From Phycisphaerae bacterium (GTDB lineage: Bacteria > Chloroflexota > Anaerolineae > 4572-78 > J111), in NCBI GenBank assembly GCA_028285035.1, contig JANQQF010000185.1, positions 62,001 through 126,000 of the forward strand: DNA of 64,000 bases, written 5' to 3'. A model generated the notes under the pieces. The model made no database searches. It saw only the letters and a list, made by a program, of their open reading frames with translations, and was not told the DNA's origin. The position numbers were made by a program, and so were the translations under genes. Below, piece by piece: positions 7,911 to 17,194 of this stretch (within the stretch, counting starts at the first letter, position 1; every line of letters starts with the position of its first letter).

Positions 7911-9929
7911 ATGACCAACCGCAGATTTATTTTGCCAAGCCTTTCAAAGCCGTTTACAATGCCCGCTATGACTCGCACATTCTGGTGGCGTTTAATATTC
8001 CCCATCCTCATCTTGTGGCTAGGCTTTGGCCTACGCATATACCAGATCGATTTTCAAAGTATTTGGTGGGATGAAGGACATAGTATCTTTGTTGCCGAGC
8101 ACAGCATCCCCAACATTCCAACCCTACCTGCTATGGATGTTCATCCACCTGCCTATTTCAGCCTACTTCACCTGTGGATGGGCCTCACTGGCAATAGTGA
8201 ATTTGCCCTACGTTATCTCTCGACGATATTCAGCATTCTAACCATCGCCCTATTATGGCGATTTGCCGTGACGCTTAGCCCAGCTTCCTCCTCGCAGAGA
8301 TTAGTCATTGGCGGTCTGGCAGCTCTATTTACTGCCCTGTCCCCATTTTATATAGCCTATGCCCAAGAGGTGCGCAGCTATACAATGATCACCTTTCTGG
8401 CTGTGGGGAGCACATTCTCCCTTTGGCAGCTGATCCGCCAGGAGTATCAGCGTACCTGGCTCATCACCTACATTTTATTTACCACTGCCTGTCTTTACAC
8501 CCACTACTTCACAATTTTCTTACTTCTCTTTCAAAACCTTGTTTGGCTAATTTGGGTGGGCCAACGCTCGCTGACTCAACAGAAAATCCATTGGCCGTCA
8601 GGGCAAATATGGATTGTGGGCCAAATTGTCACGTTTATTCTTTTTGTACCCCAGTTACAACTCGCCTTACGGCAGGTCACCACCTACACCAATCCCAATC
8701 TTGTCCCTCCCTCACTCAGCGACTTCATCAGCCATAGCTGGCAGGCCTACACCTTGGGCCTCACCATTGAAGCCACGCAAGTGCGGTGGGGAATGTGGTT
8801 GATTGTCGGTGTTTTAGTGATAGCCAGTGCACTTCTATTTGTTCGTCAACGCAATCGATCACAATCAAACGACGTCTCTATAGCTGTTAGCTTTCTCTTA
8901 ACTTGGTTTCTGTTACCCCTTCTAGCCTACTACCTCATTCTTCAACGCCAACCGTCCTTTGAGCCGCGCTATATGATATTGATCACGCCCAGCCTATTTC
9001 TATTTTTGGCTTTGATTTTGAGTCAGTTGATCACTAAAACAACCACTTTGGCATATCGGGCAACATTTTACGTCTTTTCTGGGTTAATTGTGATAAGCTT
9101 TGCGATCAGCTTACAAAGCTATTTCACGAATGAGGCCTTCTTTAAAGATGACTCTGCTGGGGTGGCAGCCTGGTTAGCAGAAGAGACAACGGCCAATGAT
9201 GTGGTGTACATCGATGTGCCCCATCCTTTTCATTACTATGCCGAACGAGCAAACATTCCGGCCCCAACCCGATATCTATTTGTTGACATCCATACCGCCG
9301 CCAAGACACTCAATGCTGAGGCAGCCAGTAAAGATCGTTTCTTTTGGGTAACCTGGTGGGGGAGTGATACTGATCCGCGCCGGGTGATCCCATTTTTGGC
9401 TGAAAAACGAGGTCGTTTTGTTGAGCAGCGTGACTTCCGTGGCTATCAAGTCAGTCAGTTCAATTTGGAAAGTGGCCAAATCTTTGAATTGCCCAATCAG
9501 CTCACTCCGCTTAATGCCACATTTGGCGACGTGATACAGCTTGATGGGTTAGCCTATGGGGAAACAACCCAACCTGGAAATCCGGCCTGGGTCACCCTGC
9601 ACTACACCCTAGTACGCGATACTGACACAAATTACAAAGCCTCCTTACGATTGCGCGACTTAAGCGGGCAACAGGTGAGCCAGCTTGACCAAGATTTGTT
9701 CAACGACCGTCATTTTCGCACCGCCGACTGGCCCTTGCACGACCCCACGCTCAATCAAGCTATCAATGTTTACACCCTCCCCGTTGCGCCAGACGTCGCG
9801 CCGGGCAAGTATCAGCTTGAGCTTGTTATCTACAACGCAGAACCGCCTTTTCCCAGTGAGGGTGTGGTCGGATTACCCGCGAATGACAATGTTTCAGCGA
9901 TTTTAGGATCCATCGAAATTTCACCTTGA
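7911..9929 (+). CDS. GT39-like (PMT/ArnT superfamily) membrane glycosyltransferase
   Basis: A 672-residue polytopic membrane protein. It has the GT-C arrangement: a first helix at about 24-41, then an extracytoplasmic loop with the acidic WWDEG motif at 52-56 and DVHPPAYF at about 76-83, followed by ten or so further hydrophobic helices to about residue 410. The acidic residue of WWDEG is the usual catalytic position in PMT and ArnT families, which move a sugar from a polyprenyl-phosphate donor. The C-terminal 250 residues are hydrophilic and beta-rich, as in many bacterial members. The start is uncertain: ATG 7911, 7959 and 7968 are all open and none has a clear ribosome binding site. Donor and acceptor are unknown. 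Confidence 0.82.
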   Translation: MTNRRFILPSLSKPFTMPAMTRTFWWRLIFPILILWLGFGLRIYQIDFQSIWWDEGHSIFVAEHSIPNIPTLPAMDVHPPAYFSLLHLWMGLTGNSEFALRYLSTIFSILTIALLWRFAVTLSPASSSQRLVIGGLAALFTALSPFYIAYAQEVRSYTMITFLAVGSTFSLWQLIRQEYQRTWLITYILFTTACLYTHYFTIFLLLFQNLVWLIWVGQRSLTQQKIHWPSGQIWIVGQIVTFILFVPQLQLALRQVTTYTNPNLVPPSLSDFISHSWQAYTLGLTIEATQVRWGMWLIVGVLVIASALLFVRQRNRSQSNDVSIAVSFLLTWFLLPLLAYYLILQRQPSFEPRYMILITPSLFLFLALILSQLITKTTTLAYRATFYVFSGLIVISFAISLQSYFTNEAFFKDDSAGVAAWLAEETTANDVVYIDVPHPFHYYAERANIPAPTRYLFVDIHTAAKTLNAEAASKDRFFWVTWWGSDTDPRRVIPFLAEKRGRFVEQRDFRGYQVSQFNLESGQIFELPNQLTPLNATFGDVIQLDGLAYGETTQPGNPAWVTLHYTLVRDTDTNYKASLRLRDLSGQQVSQLDQDLFNDRHFRTADWPLHDPTLNQAINVYTLPVAPDVAPGKYQLELVIYNAEPPFPSEGVVGLPANDNVSAILGSIEISP

Positions 9930-10197
9930 GAGCACTGTACTTGTGTGGTACAATTGGCCCAATTGATGGTACATAAGTCGTTGCGGTTATTCATTACAAT
10001 TAACTTAGGACTTACGCAGAATGGGTGAAAAATGTCGGTTGAGCTTGTCGAAACCGGCCGCTTTGGTCCTATAACTATTTAGGGAATTCCAGAAAAATAA
10101 TTATTTAGAAAATGTGGTAAAAATTGAAGGGTTAAGGGACAATACGATTTCAGAATTCCTTAAGCTTTTCCAACTATAAATCGATATAATGTATTAT
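9930..10197. other. Non-coding region with a possible decayed repeat or IS-end fragment
   Basis: No gene is seen. The stretch TTAGGACTTACGCAGAATGG near 10004-10023, followed by GTTGAGCTTGTCGAAAC at about 10036, looks like short dispersed repeats that often mark decayed mobile elements. A near-repeat of TAATTATTTAG-like sequence lies at about 10071-10110. No transposase fragment, target duplication or matching opposite end was found, so this is a weak reading. Confidence 0.25.
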
Positions 10198-10227
10198 TTG
10201 ACGTTCCTAAATAGATCTTGGCATAAT
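10198..10227 (+). promoter_or_regulatory. Candidate sigma-70-type promoter
   Basis: TTGACG (10198-10203) and CATAAT (10222-10227) are separated by 18 nt. They would start transcription near 10235, about 55 nt before the ATG at 10291, and could drive the small gene and the phospholipase-D-like gene after it. Confidence 0.5.
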
Positions 10228-10290
10228 CTAATTTTTAGAAAAGCCTACCCGTAACACGTCACGATTTATCATTAGTGGAGAGTGTGTTCT

Positions 10291-10689
10291 ATGTTTGATG
10301 ATGAAGGCAATGCTCAGCTAATTAATGAGCAGATTTACAGTGAAAATCTAACCGATGCCCTAACCGATGCAGATGCCAAGATTTTGCTTGAATGGGGAGA
10401 AACTCAGATGCGAGAAGGCATTCCCAATCAACCTGACTCGGAAGCAATTGATGAATTGGGGTGGCAAACTCGTCGCGTCATTCAAACTATGAACTCAATT
10501 ATTGAAAAACGAGATAGATTTTCTGATGCCTCAATGGCCCGTCGTTTGATTCGTTTGGTGGAAAGGGCAATGGCGCTTGAAGCGCAAAAATCACCTCAAC
10601 CGGTTCAAAATGATACAGACTCTGTAAAGCCAATTACGCAAGCTTTATCCAAGGAGGATATCAACCCCTATGACCAAGAAAAAGAGTAG
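10291..10689 (+). CDS. Unknown small acidic protein
   Basis: A 132-residue protein without a recognised domain, signal peptide or membrane segment. It is acidic at the start (MFDDEGNAQL) and mostly helical by composition. ATG 10291 is chosen over GTG 10282 because TGGAGAG lies at a good distance before it. Its last 20 nt overlap the start of the next gene, whose AAGGAGGA ribosome binding site sits inside this frame, so translation of the two is probably coupled. A role linked to the phospholipase-D-like protein is inferred from this overlap only. Confidence 0.6.
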   Translation: MFDDEGNAQLINEQIYSENLTDALTDADAKILLEWGETQMREGIPNQPDSEAIDELGWQTRRVIQTMNSIIEKRDRFSDASMARRLIRLVERAMALEAQKSPQPVQNDTDSVKPITQALSKEDINPYDQEKE

Positions 10690-11959
10690 TAGTAAATCGT
10701 CAACCAAGAAAAAATCAAGTTCATCTTCGCGCAAAAAGAGTTCTAGTTCAAAAAAGAAAAACCAGGGTGGCGTATCAGTAACGCCTTTTTTATTGGTCGT
10801 TTTAATTTTGGGGGGCGGGTTAGCGGCCTATCTTTTTGGTGTTATTGATACGAGCACCTTTGAGGATATTGTCGTTGACACCATCGGTGATGAAGTTCAG
10901 CTTGATGGAAGCATCCCACAACTTCCCAATACAGAAGGCGAGGAAGAGGAGCAAGCTGCCACCCCAACCCGTAGACCAGCCGCGCCGGTCAGTGGCGAGT
11001 GGTATCAGGTGCATTTTACAAATCCCCAATTTCCTGATGAGGAAGCAACTCGACAGGACAATGTGGCTGAGGCATTAATTGATATTATCAACAGCGCCCA
11101 AAGCTCAATAGATATGGCCATTTATGAGCTTAATCGGGATAACATTGGCGATGCCATCTTAGCGGCTCGGGATCGTGGGGTACAAGTTCGATTGGTGACC
11201 GACTCAGATGAATTAGAGGAGCTAGAAACCTTAATTCATCTTGAGGAAGAAGGCATTCCCATCATCACCGATGAGCGTCGAGCCCTGATGCACAACAAGT
11301 TTGTGGTTATTGATCAACAGGCGGTCTGGACCGGCTCGTGGAATATGACGCCAAATGGCAGCTTCCGCAACAACAATCACGCGATTTATATCCAATCGCC
11401 CGAATTAGCCGAAAATTATCTGGCTGAGTTTAATGAGATGTTTGTTGATGAAGAGTTTGGGCCAACTTCATCCGTCAACACCATCAATCCACGGGTGATC
11501 ATCAATGGTACCTTGATTGAGACGTGCTTTGCTCCGGAAGATGAATGTGGAGACAAACTCGTCGTTTTAGTCCGTCAAGCCCAAAAAAGCATTCGATTTA
11601 TGGCCTTCTCCTTCACCCATGATGCAATTAGTGAAGCTGTTCGGGATCGTGGCAACGATGATATTATCGTGCAGGGTATTTTTGAAACCCGAGGCTCGGA
11701 AACCGACTCCAGTGAATATAATCGCATGCGTCGCAGGGGGATGGATGTTTTGCAGGATGGAAACCCCTACACCTTCCACCACAAAGCTTTTATCATTGAT
11801 GATGAAACGGTCGTTTTAGGCTCTTTCAATTTTAGCAACAATGCCGACAACTCAAATGATGAAAACATCCTCATCGTTCACAATGCCGATATAGCGCAAC
11901 AATTCCTCAACGAATTTGAGCGAGTGTATGCCCAAGCGCAAAACCCACCGAATCGATAG
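10670..11959 (+). CDS. Membrane-anchored phospholipase D-fold protein with two HxK motifs
   Basis: A 429-residue PLD-superfamily protein; members hydrolyse phosphodiesters in lipids or nucleic acids. The N-terminal 31 residues are almost only Lys and Ser, then one transmembrane helix (about 36-57) and a Glu-rich linker. Two PLD repeats follow. The first has HNKFVVID with His208, Lys210 and Asp215, and GSWNMT. The second has HHKAFIID with His370, Lys372 and Asp377, and GSFNFSNNADNSNDEN. Both half-sites look complete, so it is probably active. AAGGAGGA at about 10651 gives the start. The two-repeat layout is also that of minimal PLD nucleases and cardiolipin synthase-like enzymes, so the substrate is open. 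The basic tail would lie in the cytoplasm and the domain outside. Confidence 0.88.
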   Translation: MTKKKSSSKSSTKKKSSSSSRKKSSSSKKKNQGGVSVTPFLLVVLILGGGLAAYLFGVIDTSTFEDIVVDTIGDEVQLDGSIPQLPNTEGEEEEQAATPTRRPAAPVSGEWYQVHFTNPQFPDEEATRQDNVAEALIDIINSAQSSIDMAIYELNRDNIGDAILAARDRGVQVRLVTDSDELEELETLIHLEEEGIPIITDERRALMHNKFVVIDQQAVWTGSWNMTPNGSFRNNNHAIYIQSPELAENYLAEFNEMFVDEEFGPTSSVNTINPRVIINGTLIETCFAPEDECGDKLVVLVRQAQKSIRFMAFSFTHDAISEAVRDRGNDDIIVQGIFETRGSETDSSEYNRMRRRGMDVLQDGNPYTFHHKAFIIDDETVVLGSFNFSNNADNSNDENILIVHNADIAQQFLNEFERVYAQAQNPPNR

Positions 11960-11979
11960 TCATAGTCAGTACAGCAAAT

Positions 11980-12028
11980 ATTTGGCTGGAAACGTGATAT
12001 AACCAAAAATTTTTGTTTCCAGCCAAAT
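11980..12028. terminator. Perfect 14-bp inverted repeat, possible terminator
   Basis: ATTTGGCTGGAAAC (11980-11993) and GTTTCCAGCCAAAT (12015-12028) are perfect inverted copies around a 21-nt loop, 20 nt after the phospholipase-D-like gene. No T-tract follows, so it may be a non-canonical terminator or an mRNA 3' stabiliser. The rest of 11960-12262 shows no gene; it contains short TTGAGTTTGA/TTCAAACTCAAA-like sequences near 12130-12175 that could form further hairpins. Confidence 0.5.
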
Positions 12029-12262
12029 CGCATTATAATCTTCGCAGTACCAATGACTTGCTACTAACCTCTAGCTATCTCCTGAAGAGATAGCCCAAAC
12101 TAAAACCAAGCCGTTTTGATCCAACTCAATATATTCAATTCGAGTTCAAACTCAAAAGATATCCTTTGAGTTTGATGTCAGTGGTATTGGTCAAGGCATT
12201 CATTTTCCGACCTAAATTTATCTTCAGACCACTCGGTCCCAACGCAGAACCTTGGAACCGGG

Positions 12263-12291
12263 TTGATAATAAAATTGACAATGCCTAAAAT
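12263..12291 (+). promoter_or_regulatory. Promoter of the pyruvate carboxylase gene
   Basis: TTGATA (12263-12268), a 17-nt spacer and TAAAAT (12286-12291). The predicted transcription start near 12298 leaves a leader of under 20 nt before the ATG at 12315. Confidence 0.6.
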
Positions 12292-12314
12292 AAATCTTCA
12301 AAGCGTGGACAAAC

Positions 12315-15300
12315 ATGAAAAATTTCGAAAAAATCCTAATTGCTAATCGCAGTGAAATTGCCATCCGAGTGATGCGAGGTGCCAATGAAATGAAAAAGAA
12401 GACCGTTGCGGTCTTTGCGGAAGAGGACAAACTCTCCTTGCACCGCTTTAAGGCAGATGAAGCCTATCGGATTGGTGCAGGAATGGGACCCGTCGCAGCT
12501 TATCTTTCAATCGATGAGATGATTCGGGTGGCAAAGGCGTCCGGGGCTGATGCCATTCACCCTGGCTATGGTCTCTTGTCTGAAAACCCCGACTTTGTTG
12601 ATGCTTGTACCAAGCACGGCATCACTTTCATTGGCCCAAAAGCCGAAACCATGCGTATGTTGGGCGACAAAGCCAGTGCCCGTCAGGTCGCAATCGCCGC
12701 CGGGGTGCCCGTCGTACCAGCGACCGATGTCCTGCCCGATGATATGGACGAGGTGCGCCGGATGGCTGATGAAATCGGCTACCCATTTATGCTCAAAGCC
12801 AGTTGGGGTGGTGGTGGTCGCGGCATGCGGCCGATTATGGGACCGGAAGAGCTAGAAAGCAAAGTGCTGGAAGGCCGTCGAGAAGCAGAGGCTGCTTTTG
12901 GTAACGGTGAAGGCTATCTTGAAAAGTTGGTCACTCGGGCCCGTCACGTTGAAGTCCAAATTCTGGGGGATCAACATGGCAATATTTATCACCTGTGGGA
13001 ACGTGATTGTTCGGTGCAACGCCGCAACCAAAAGGTGGTCGAACGCGCCCCAGCCCCCTATCTCTCAGATGAGCAGCGTCGAGAACTATGTGAATTAGGT
13101 TTGAAAATCTGTAAGCAGGCCAACTATGAATGTGCCGGTACTGTCGAATTCTTGATGGATATGGACACTGGTAATTTTTACTTCATTGAGGTCAATCCTC
13201 GCATCCAAGTGGAACACACCGTGACCGAAGAGGTTACAGGCATTGATATCGTCAAAGCCCAAATCAAGCTCGCCCAAGGGGCCGACATTACCGAAGCTAC
13301 GGGGTGTGCTAAACAAGAGGACGTTGAGTTACGTGGCCACGCTATACAGTGTCGAGTCACCACCGAAGATCCGCAGAATAACTTTATCCCTGACTATGGC
13401 CGCATCACCGCCTATCGCGGCGCAACCGGGATGGGTATCCGGCTGGATGGCGGTACCGCCTACTCAGGCGCGGTCATCACCCGTTACTACGACTCATTGT
13501 TGGAAAAGGTCACCGCTTGGGCCCCAACTCCCGATGAAGCCATCGCTCGGATGGACCGCGCTTTACGCGAATTTCGCATTCGCGGTGTTTCAACCAACAT
13601 CGCCTTTGTTGAAAATCTGCTCAAGCACGAAGACTTTCTCAATAACAAATACACCACCAAGTTTATCGACAATACCCCAGAACTCCTCGATTTCACTCCC
13701 CGTAAAAACCGAGCCACCAAGATTTTGACCTACATCGCGGATATCACGGTTAATGGCAATCCTTTAACCACAGGACGCCCCAAGCCCGATTTAGAAAACC
13801 TGACGATCAAATACCCAGAAGTCAGTCTGGATCCACCGCCACCTGGCACCCGGACCTTGCTTGATGAACAAGGTCCGCAAGCGGTAGCTGACTGGATGTT
13901 GGCCCAGAAAAAACTGTTGATCACCGACACCACAATGCGCGATGGGCATCAATCTTTGCTGGCCACTCGGGTTCGTTCCATTGATATGATTGCTGTGGCT
14001 GGCGCTTATGCCGAAAAGCTACCCGAGCTTTTTTCAATGGAATGCTGGGGTGGGGCCACCTTCGATGTCGCCTATCGATTTTTGCAAGAGTGCCCCTGGC
14101 AACGTCTCCGCGATTTGCGGGCTAAGATGCCCAATTTGATGACCCAAATGTTGCTTCGGGCTTCAAACGGCGTTGGCTACACGAATTACCCTGACAATAT
14201 TGTGCAAGAGTTTGTGGCTCAAGCGGCCAAGTCAGGCGTTGATGTCTTCCGTGTATTTGATAGCCTCAACTGGGTTGAAAATATGCGGGTGGCGATTGAT
14301 GCGGTGTTGGAAAGTGGCAAGGTTTGTGAAGCGGCCATCTGCTATACAGGCGACATTCTTAACCCGAGTCGATCGAAGTATAATCTCAAATATTATGTTG
14401 AAATGGGCAAGGCGCTGCGAGATTCTGGTGCCCATATATTGGGTCTTAAGGATATGGCGGGCTTGCTCAAACCTGCGGCAGCAACAGTGTTGATCAAGGC
14501 CCTCAAAGAAGAGGTGGGCCTCCCCATCCACTTCCACACCCACGACACCTCAGGTATCGCTGGAGCAACGATTCTGGCCGCAGCTAACGCTGGGGTCGAT
14601 GCTGTGGACGCGGCAATGGATGCCTTTTCGGGCGGTACTTCACAGCCGTGTCTTGGCTCAATTGTCGAGGCCTTGCAGCACACTGAACGGGATACGGGGC
14701 TTGATATTGATGCAGTGCGAGAAATCAGTCGCTACTGGGAGCAAACCCGCGCCCAATATCTGGCCTTTGAGTCGGGCCTGTCCTCCCCTGCGTCTGAGGT
14801 GTACCTGCACGAGATGCCTGGAGGTCAATTTACCAATCTCAAAGCCCAAGCCCGCTCGCTCGGTCTGGAAGCGCGCTGGCCAGAGATTGCCAAGACCTAC
14901 GCCGATGTCAACCAAATGTTTGGCGATATCACCAAGGTCACGCCTTCATCGAAGGTTGTGGGGGATGTGGCCCTGTTGATGGTGAGCCAAAATCTAACCC
15001 GAGAGCAGGTCGAAGATCCCGAGGTCGATGTCGCCTTCCCCGAGTCTGCCATCAATATGATGCAGGGCTACTTGGGGCAACCACCAAACGGCTGGCCACC
15101 TGCTATCCAGGCCAAAATTCTCAATGGTCGCATTCCGTTCACTACCCGACCGGGGGCCTCACTCCAACCCGCGAATTTTGATAGTCTCCGCAAAAAGTTG
15201 GGCGAGGCGATTGATGATGAGGATTTTGACAATGAGGATTTTTGTGGCTATCTGATGTATCCCAAGGTATTTGTGGATTACATGGCGCGGCGCAACATCT

Positions 15301-15764
15301 ACGGCCCCGTTCGCACCCTGCCAACGCCGGTTTTCTTGTATGGGATGGAACCGGGGCAGGAAATTTCGGTGGAGATCGATCCGGGGAAAACGCTTGAGAT
15401 CCGTCTGCAAGCCATTGGCGAGACCAATGATGCGGGGCAGGTTCGGGTCTTTTTCGAGCTAAACGGGCAACCGCGCAATATCTTGGTACCCAATCGCTCC
15501 GCCGCCACAACAACCACACAACGGGCTAAAGCCGATGCCAACAATAAAGGCCACGTCGGCGCCCCAATGCCTGGGGTGGTTGCCACCTTGGCCGTTGAAG
15601 TCGGTCAACCTGTTAAAGTGGGCGATATGCTATTAACTATTGAAGCGATGAAAATGGAGACCGGTCTCCACGCCGATATCGATGGCACCGTAAAGGTCAT
15701 CCACGTCAACGCCGGGGCACAGATTGATGCGAAAGATTTGTTGGTTGAGATTGAGGTGGGGTAG
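12315..15764 (+). CDS. pyc: Pyruvate carboxylase, single-chain
   Basis: A complete 1149-residue biotin enzyme that converts pyruvate, bicarbonate and ATP to oxaloacetate, the main anaplerotic step feeding the TCA cycle. Biotin carboxylase comes first (about 1-455), with the ATP-grasp glycine loop SWGGGGRGMR near 162-171 and RRNQKVVERAPAP near 237-249. The carboxyltransferase domain opens with DTTMRDGHQSLLATR near 538-552 and includes the metal-site region FHTHDTSG. A biotinyl domain ends the chain, with the biotinylated Lys1113 in EAMKMETG. Length and order match classical one-polypeptide enzymes. It stands alone behind its own promoter, with no regulator next to it. Confidence 0.97.
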   Translation: MKNFEKILIANRSEIAIRVMRGANEMKKKTVAVFAEEDKLSLHRFKADEAYRIGAGMGPVAAYLSIDEMIRVAKASGADAIHPGYGLLSENPDFVDACTKHGITFIGPKAETMRMLGDKASARQVAIAAGVPVVPATDVLPDDMDEVRRMADEIGYPFMLKASWGGGGRGMRPIMGPEELESKVLEGRREAEAAFGNGEGYLEKLVTRARHVEVQILGDQHGNIYHLWERDCSVQRRNQKVVERAPAPYLSDEQRRELCELGLKICKQANYECAGTVEFLMDMDTGNFYFIEVNPRIQVEHTVTEEVTGIDIVKAQIKLAQGADITEATGCAKQEDVELRGHAIQCRVTTEDPQNNFIPDYGRITAYRGATGMGIRLDGGTAYSGAVITRYYDSLLEKVTAWAPTPDEAIARMDRALREFRIRGVSTNIAFVENLLKHEDFLNNKYTTKFIDNTPELLDFTPRKNRATKILTYIADITVNGNPLTTGRPKPDLENLTIKYPEVSLDPPPPGTRTLLDEQGPQAVADWMLAQKKLLITDTTMRDGHQSLLATRVRSIDMIAVAGAYAEKLPELFSMECWGGATFDVAYRFLQECPWQRLRDLRAKMPNLMTQMLLRASNGVGYTNYPDNIVQEFVAQAAKSGVDVFRVFDSLNWVENMRVAIDAVLESGKVCEAAICYTGDILNPSRSKYNLKYYVEMGKALRDSGAHILGLKDMAGLLKPAAATVLIKALKEEVGLPIHFHTHDTSGIAGATILAAANAGVDAVDAAMDAFSGGTSQPCLGSIVEALQHTERDTGLDIDAVREISRYWEQTRAQYLAFESGLSSPASEVYLHEMPGGQFTNLKAQARSLGLEARWPEIAKTYADVNQMFGDITKVTPSSKVVGDVALLMVSQNLTREQVEDPEVDVAFPESAINMMQGYLGQPPNGWPPAIQAKILNGRIPFTTRPGASLQPANFDSLRKKLGEAIDDEDFDNEDFCGYLMYPKVFVDYMARRNIYGPVRTLPTPVFLYGMEPGQEISVEIDPGKTLEIRLQAIGETNDAGQVRVFFELNGQPRNILVPNRSAATTTTQRAKADANNKGHVGAPMPGVVATLAVEVGQPVKVGDMLLTIEAMKMETGLHADIDGTVKVIHVNAGAQIDAKDLLVEIEVG

Positions 15765-15873
15765 CCGGTCATAAATGAGCGGATTGGAAAGATTGATACG
15801 TGATGTTACTTTCCAATTCCGCTTTTTAATCTTAGTTGAGTAGCATCCTGAATATCCCAGACATTCTTGATAC

Positions 15874-16806
15874 TTAATCAAATATTGTTTCTGTGAGATT
15901 CGCTTCATCCATATTGGTCTCGTCCAATTTGGCCCCACGTAAATCTGCTTTTTCTAAATTTGCGAATCTTAAATCTGCATTACTCAAATCCGCATTAGTT
16001 AGATTTGCCTCTTGAAAATTAGCACCAATCAAAGTAGCCCAGCTTAAATCAGCTTCGCTCAAGTCTACGCCAGACAAATCAGCCCCACCCAAATCGGCCT
16101 GAGGTAAATTAGCTTGATGTAAGTTGGCTCCAACAAAATTAGCCACGGTTAAGTCTGCACCTGCCAAATTTGTCTTATGCAGATTAGCCTCACCTAAATC
16201 AACTCCAATTAAAGTTGTGCCACGCAAGTCAGCCTCAGTTAAATCAGCTTGACTTAGATTAACACCGATTAGATCGCCCCAAAATATACTGGCCTTCATG
16301 AGGCTTGCTTTACTAAAATTAGCTCCCGCCAATTTGGCTCCACGCAATTTGGTTTCACTCAAATCAGCTTCAGTTAAATCTGTTCTGGTTAGGTCTGCGC
16401 CACTTAAATTAGCCCTACTTAAGTCGGCTTTAGTTAAATCAGCTCCGCTGAAATTAGCTCCTTCGAGATTAGCTCCACTCAAGTTAACGTCCTTCAGATC
16501 AGCCTCACTAAAATCGGCCCAACGTAAATCAGCGTCTGAACAATCTGGGGGGCACCCGTCAGGTAAATCTATGCTATCTGGTATATCAGTTGGTCGTGGG
16601 GTTACTGTTGAACTGGGGATTTCGGTCGAATTTGGTGTTTTTGTTGATACTGTTGTTGCAATTGGCGCTGATACTTGGGAAGTCAAGGTCGCTGTTGGAA
16701 TTGATGTTTCTGGAAGATCACTTAATTCGGCTCCACACCCAACTCCAAACAAACTTATAAAACAATACATTATGGCTGTGCTAACTTTAGTTTTCACAAA
16801 AATCAC
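15874..16806 (-). CDS. Pentapeptide-repeat lipoprotein
   Basis: A 310-residue exported lipoprotein. Residues 1-23 are hydrophobic and end in FGVGC, a lipobox-like site. A Ser/Thr/Pro/Val-rich linker reaches about residue 80. From about 85 to the end there are some forty consecutive pentapeptide repeats of the A(D/N)Lxx type (ADLTEADLS, ANLSGADLT), which should form a right-handed quadrilateral beta helix. Such proteins act as scaffolds; a few cytoplasmic ones mimic DNA, which does not suit an exported protein. Met13 is an alternative start. The repeat DNA alternates AAATCAGCT- and AAATTAGCT-like units on the plus strand. No function is proposed. Confidence 0.85.
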   Translation of the reverse strand: MIFVKTKVSTAIMYCFISLFGVGCGAELSDLPETSIPTATLTSQVSAPIATTVSTKTPNSTEIPSSTVTPRPTDIPDSIDLPDGCPPDCSDADLRWADFSEADLKDVNLSGANLEGANFSGADLTKADLSRANLSGADLTRTDLTEADLSETKLRGAKLAGANFSKASLMKASIFWGDLIGVNLSQADLTEADLRGTTLIGVDLGEANLHKTNLAGADLTVANFVGANLHQANLPQADLGGADLSGVDLSEADLSWATLIGANFQEANLTNADLSNADLRFANLEKADLRGAKLDETNMDEANLTETIFD

Positions 16807-17194
16807 ATCCTAAAGAAGACTCAATGAAAATTTACCAATATCTTTGCTATTGTTGTTCACACACTTTGAACTGATAAACCTATTCATTATAATCCACCCT
16901 TACTAACTTGTCCACCTTAAATTCAATATCAATCAAAATACCTCAGCCCCACCGCCACCACCAAAAATACCAATCCAACAATATCGATATTCGTTACCTT
17001 CTGGCTTGACGAATTATACCTACTGACTTGAACGGGCAAGATGAAGCCGCAACGCAGGGTATATGTATCAGAATGATAACGTCGTTGTTATTCAATTCAA
17101 TTGTGGAGGCTGAAGATAGATTGTTGGCCGATGATGAGATAGAGAGTGAGGCTACCATCAGGGGGAGCCTCTGTTGAATTTATCGGCTTAGGGT
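16807..17194. other. Non-coding region
   Basis: No convincing gene. A minus-strand frame of about 50 codons without a start codon ends near 16933 and encodes a hydrophobic tail (IVGLVFLVVAVGLRYFD), which may be a decayed membrane-protein end or chance. Confidence 0.3.

Noticed and set aside
10004..10060. Insertion sequence end
   Set aside because: GGACTTACGC-like sequence resembles some IS ends, but there is no transposase, no second end and no target duplication, so only a weak remnant note is kept.
15874..16806. CRISPR-like or tandem DNA repeat array
   Set aside because: The regular pattern is the codon repeat of pentapeptide units within an open lipoprotein gene, with no spacer structure.
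16933..17090. Minus-strand frame ending in a hydrophobic tail, possible decayed membrane protein
   Set aside because: It has no start codon, spans only about 50 codons and has no homologous partner in the window; chance is a sufficient explanation.
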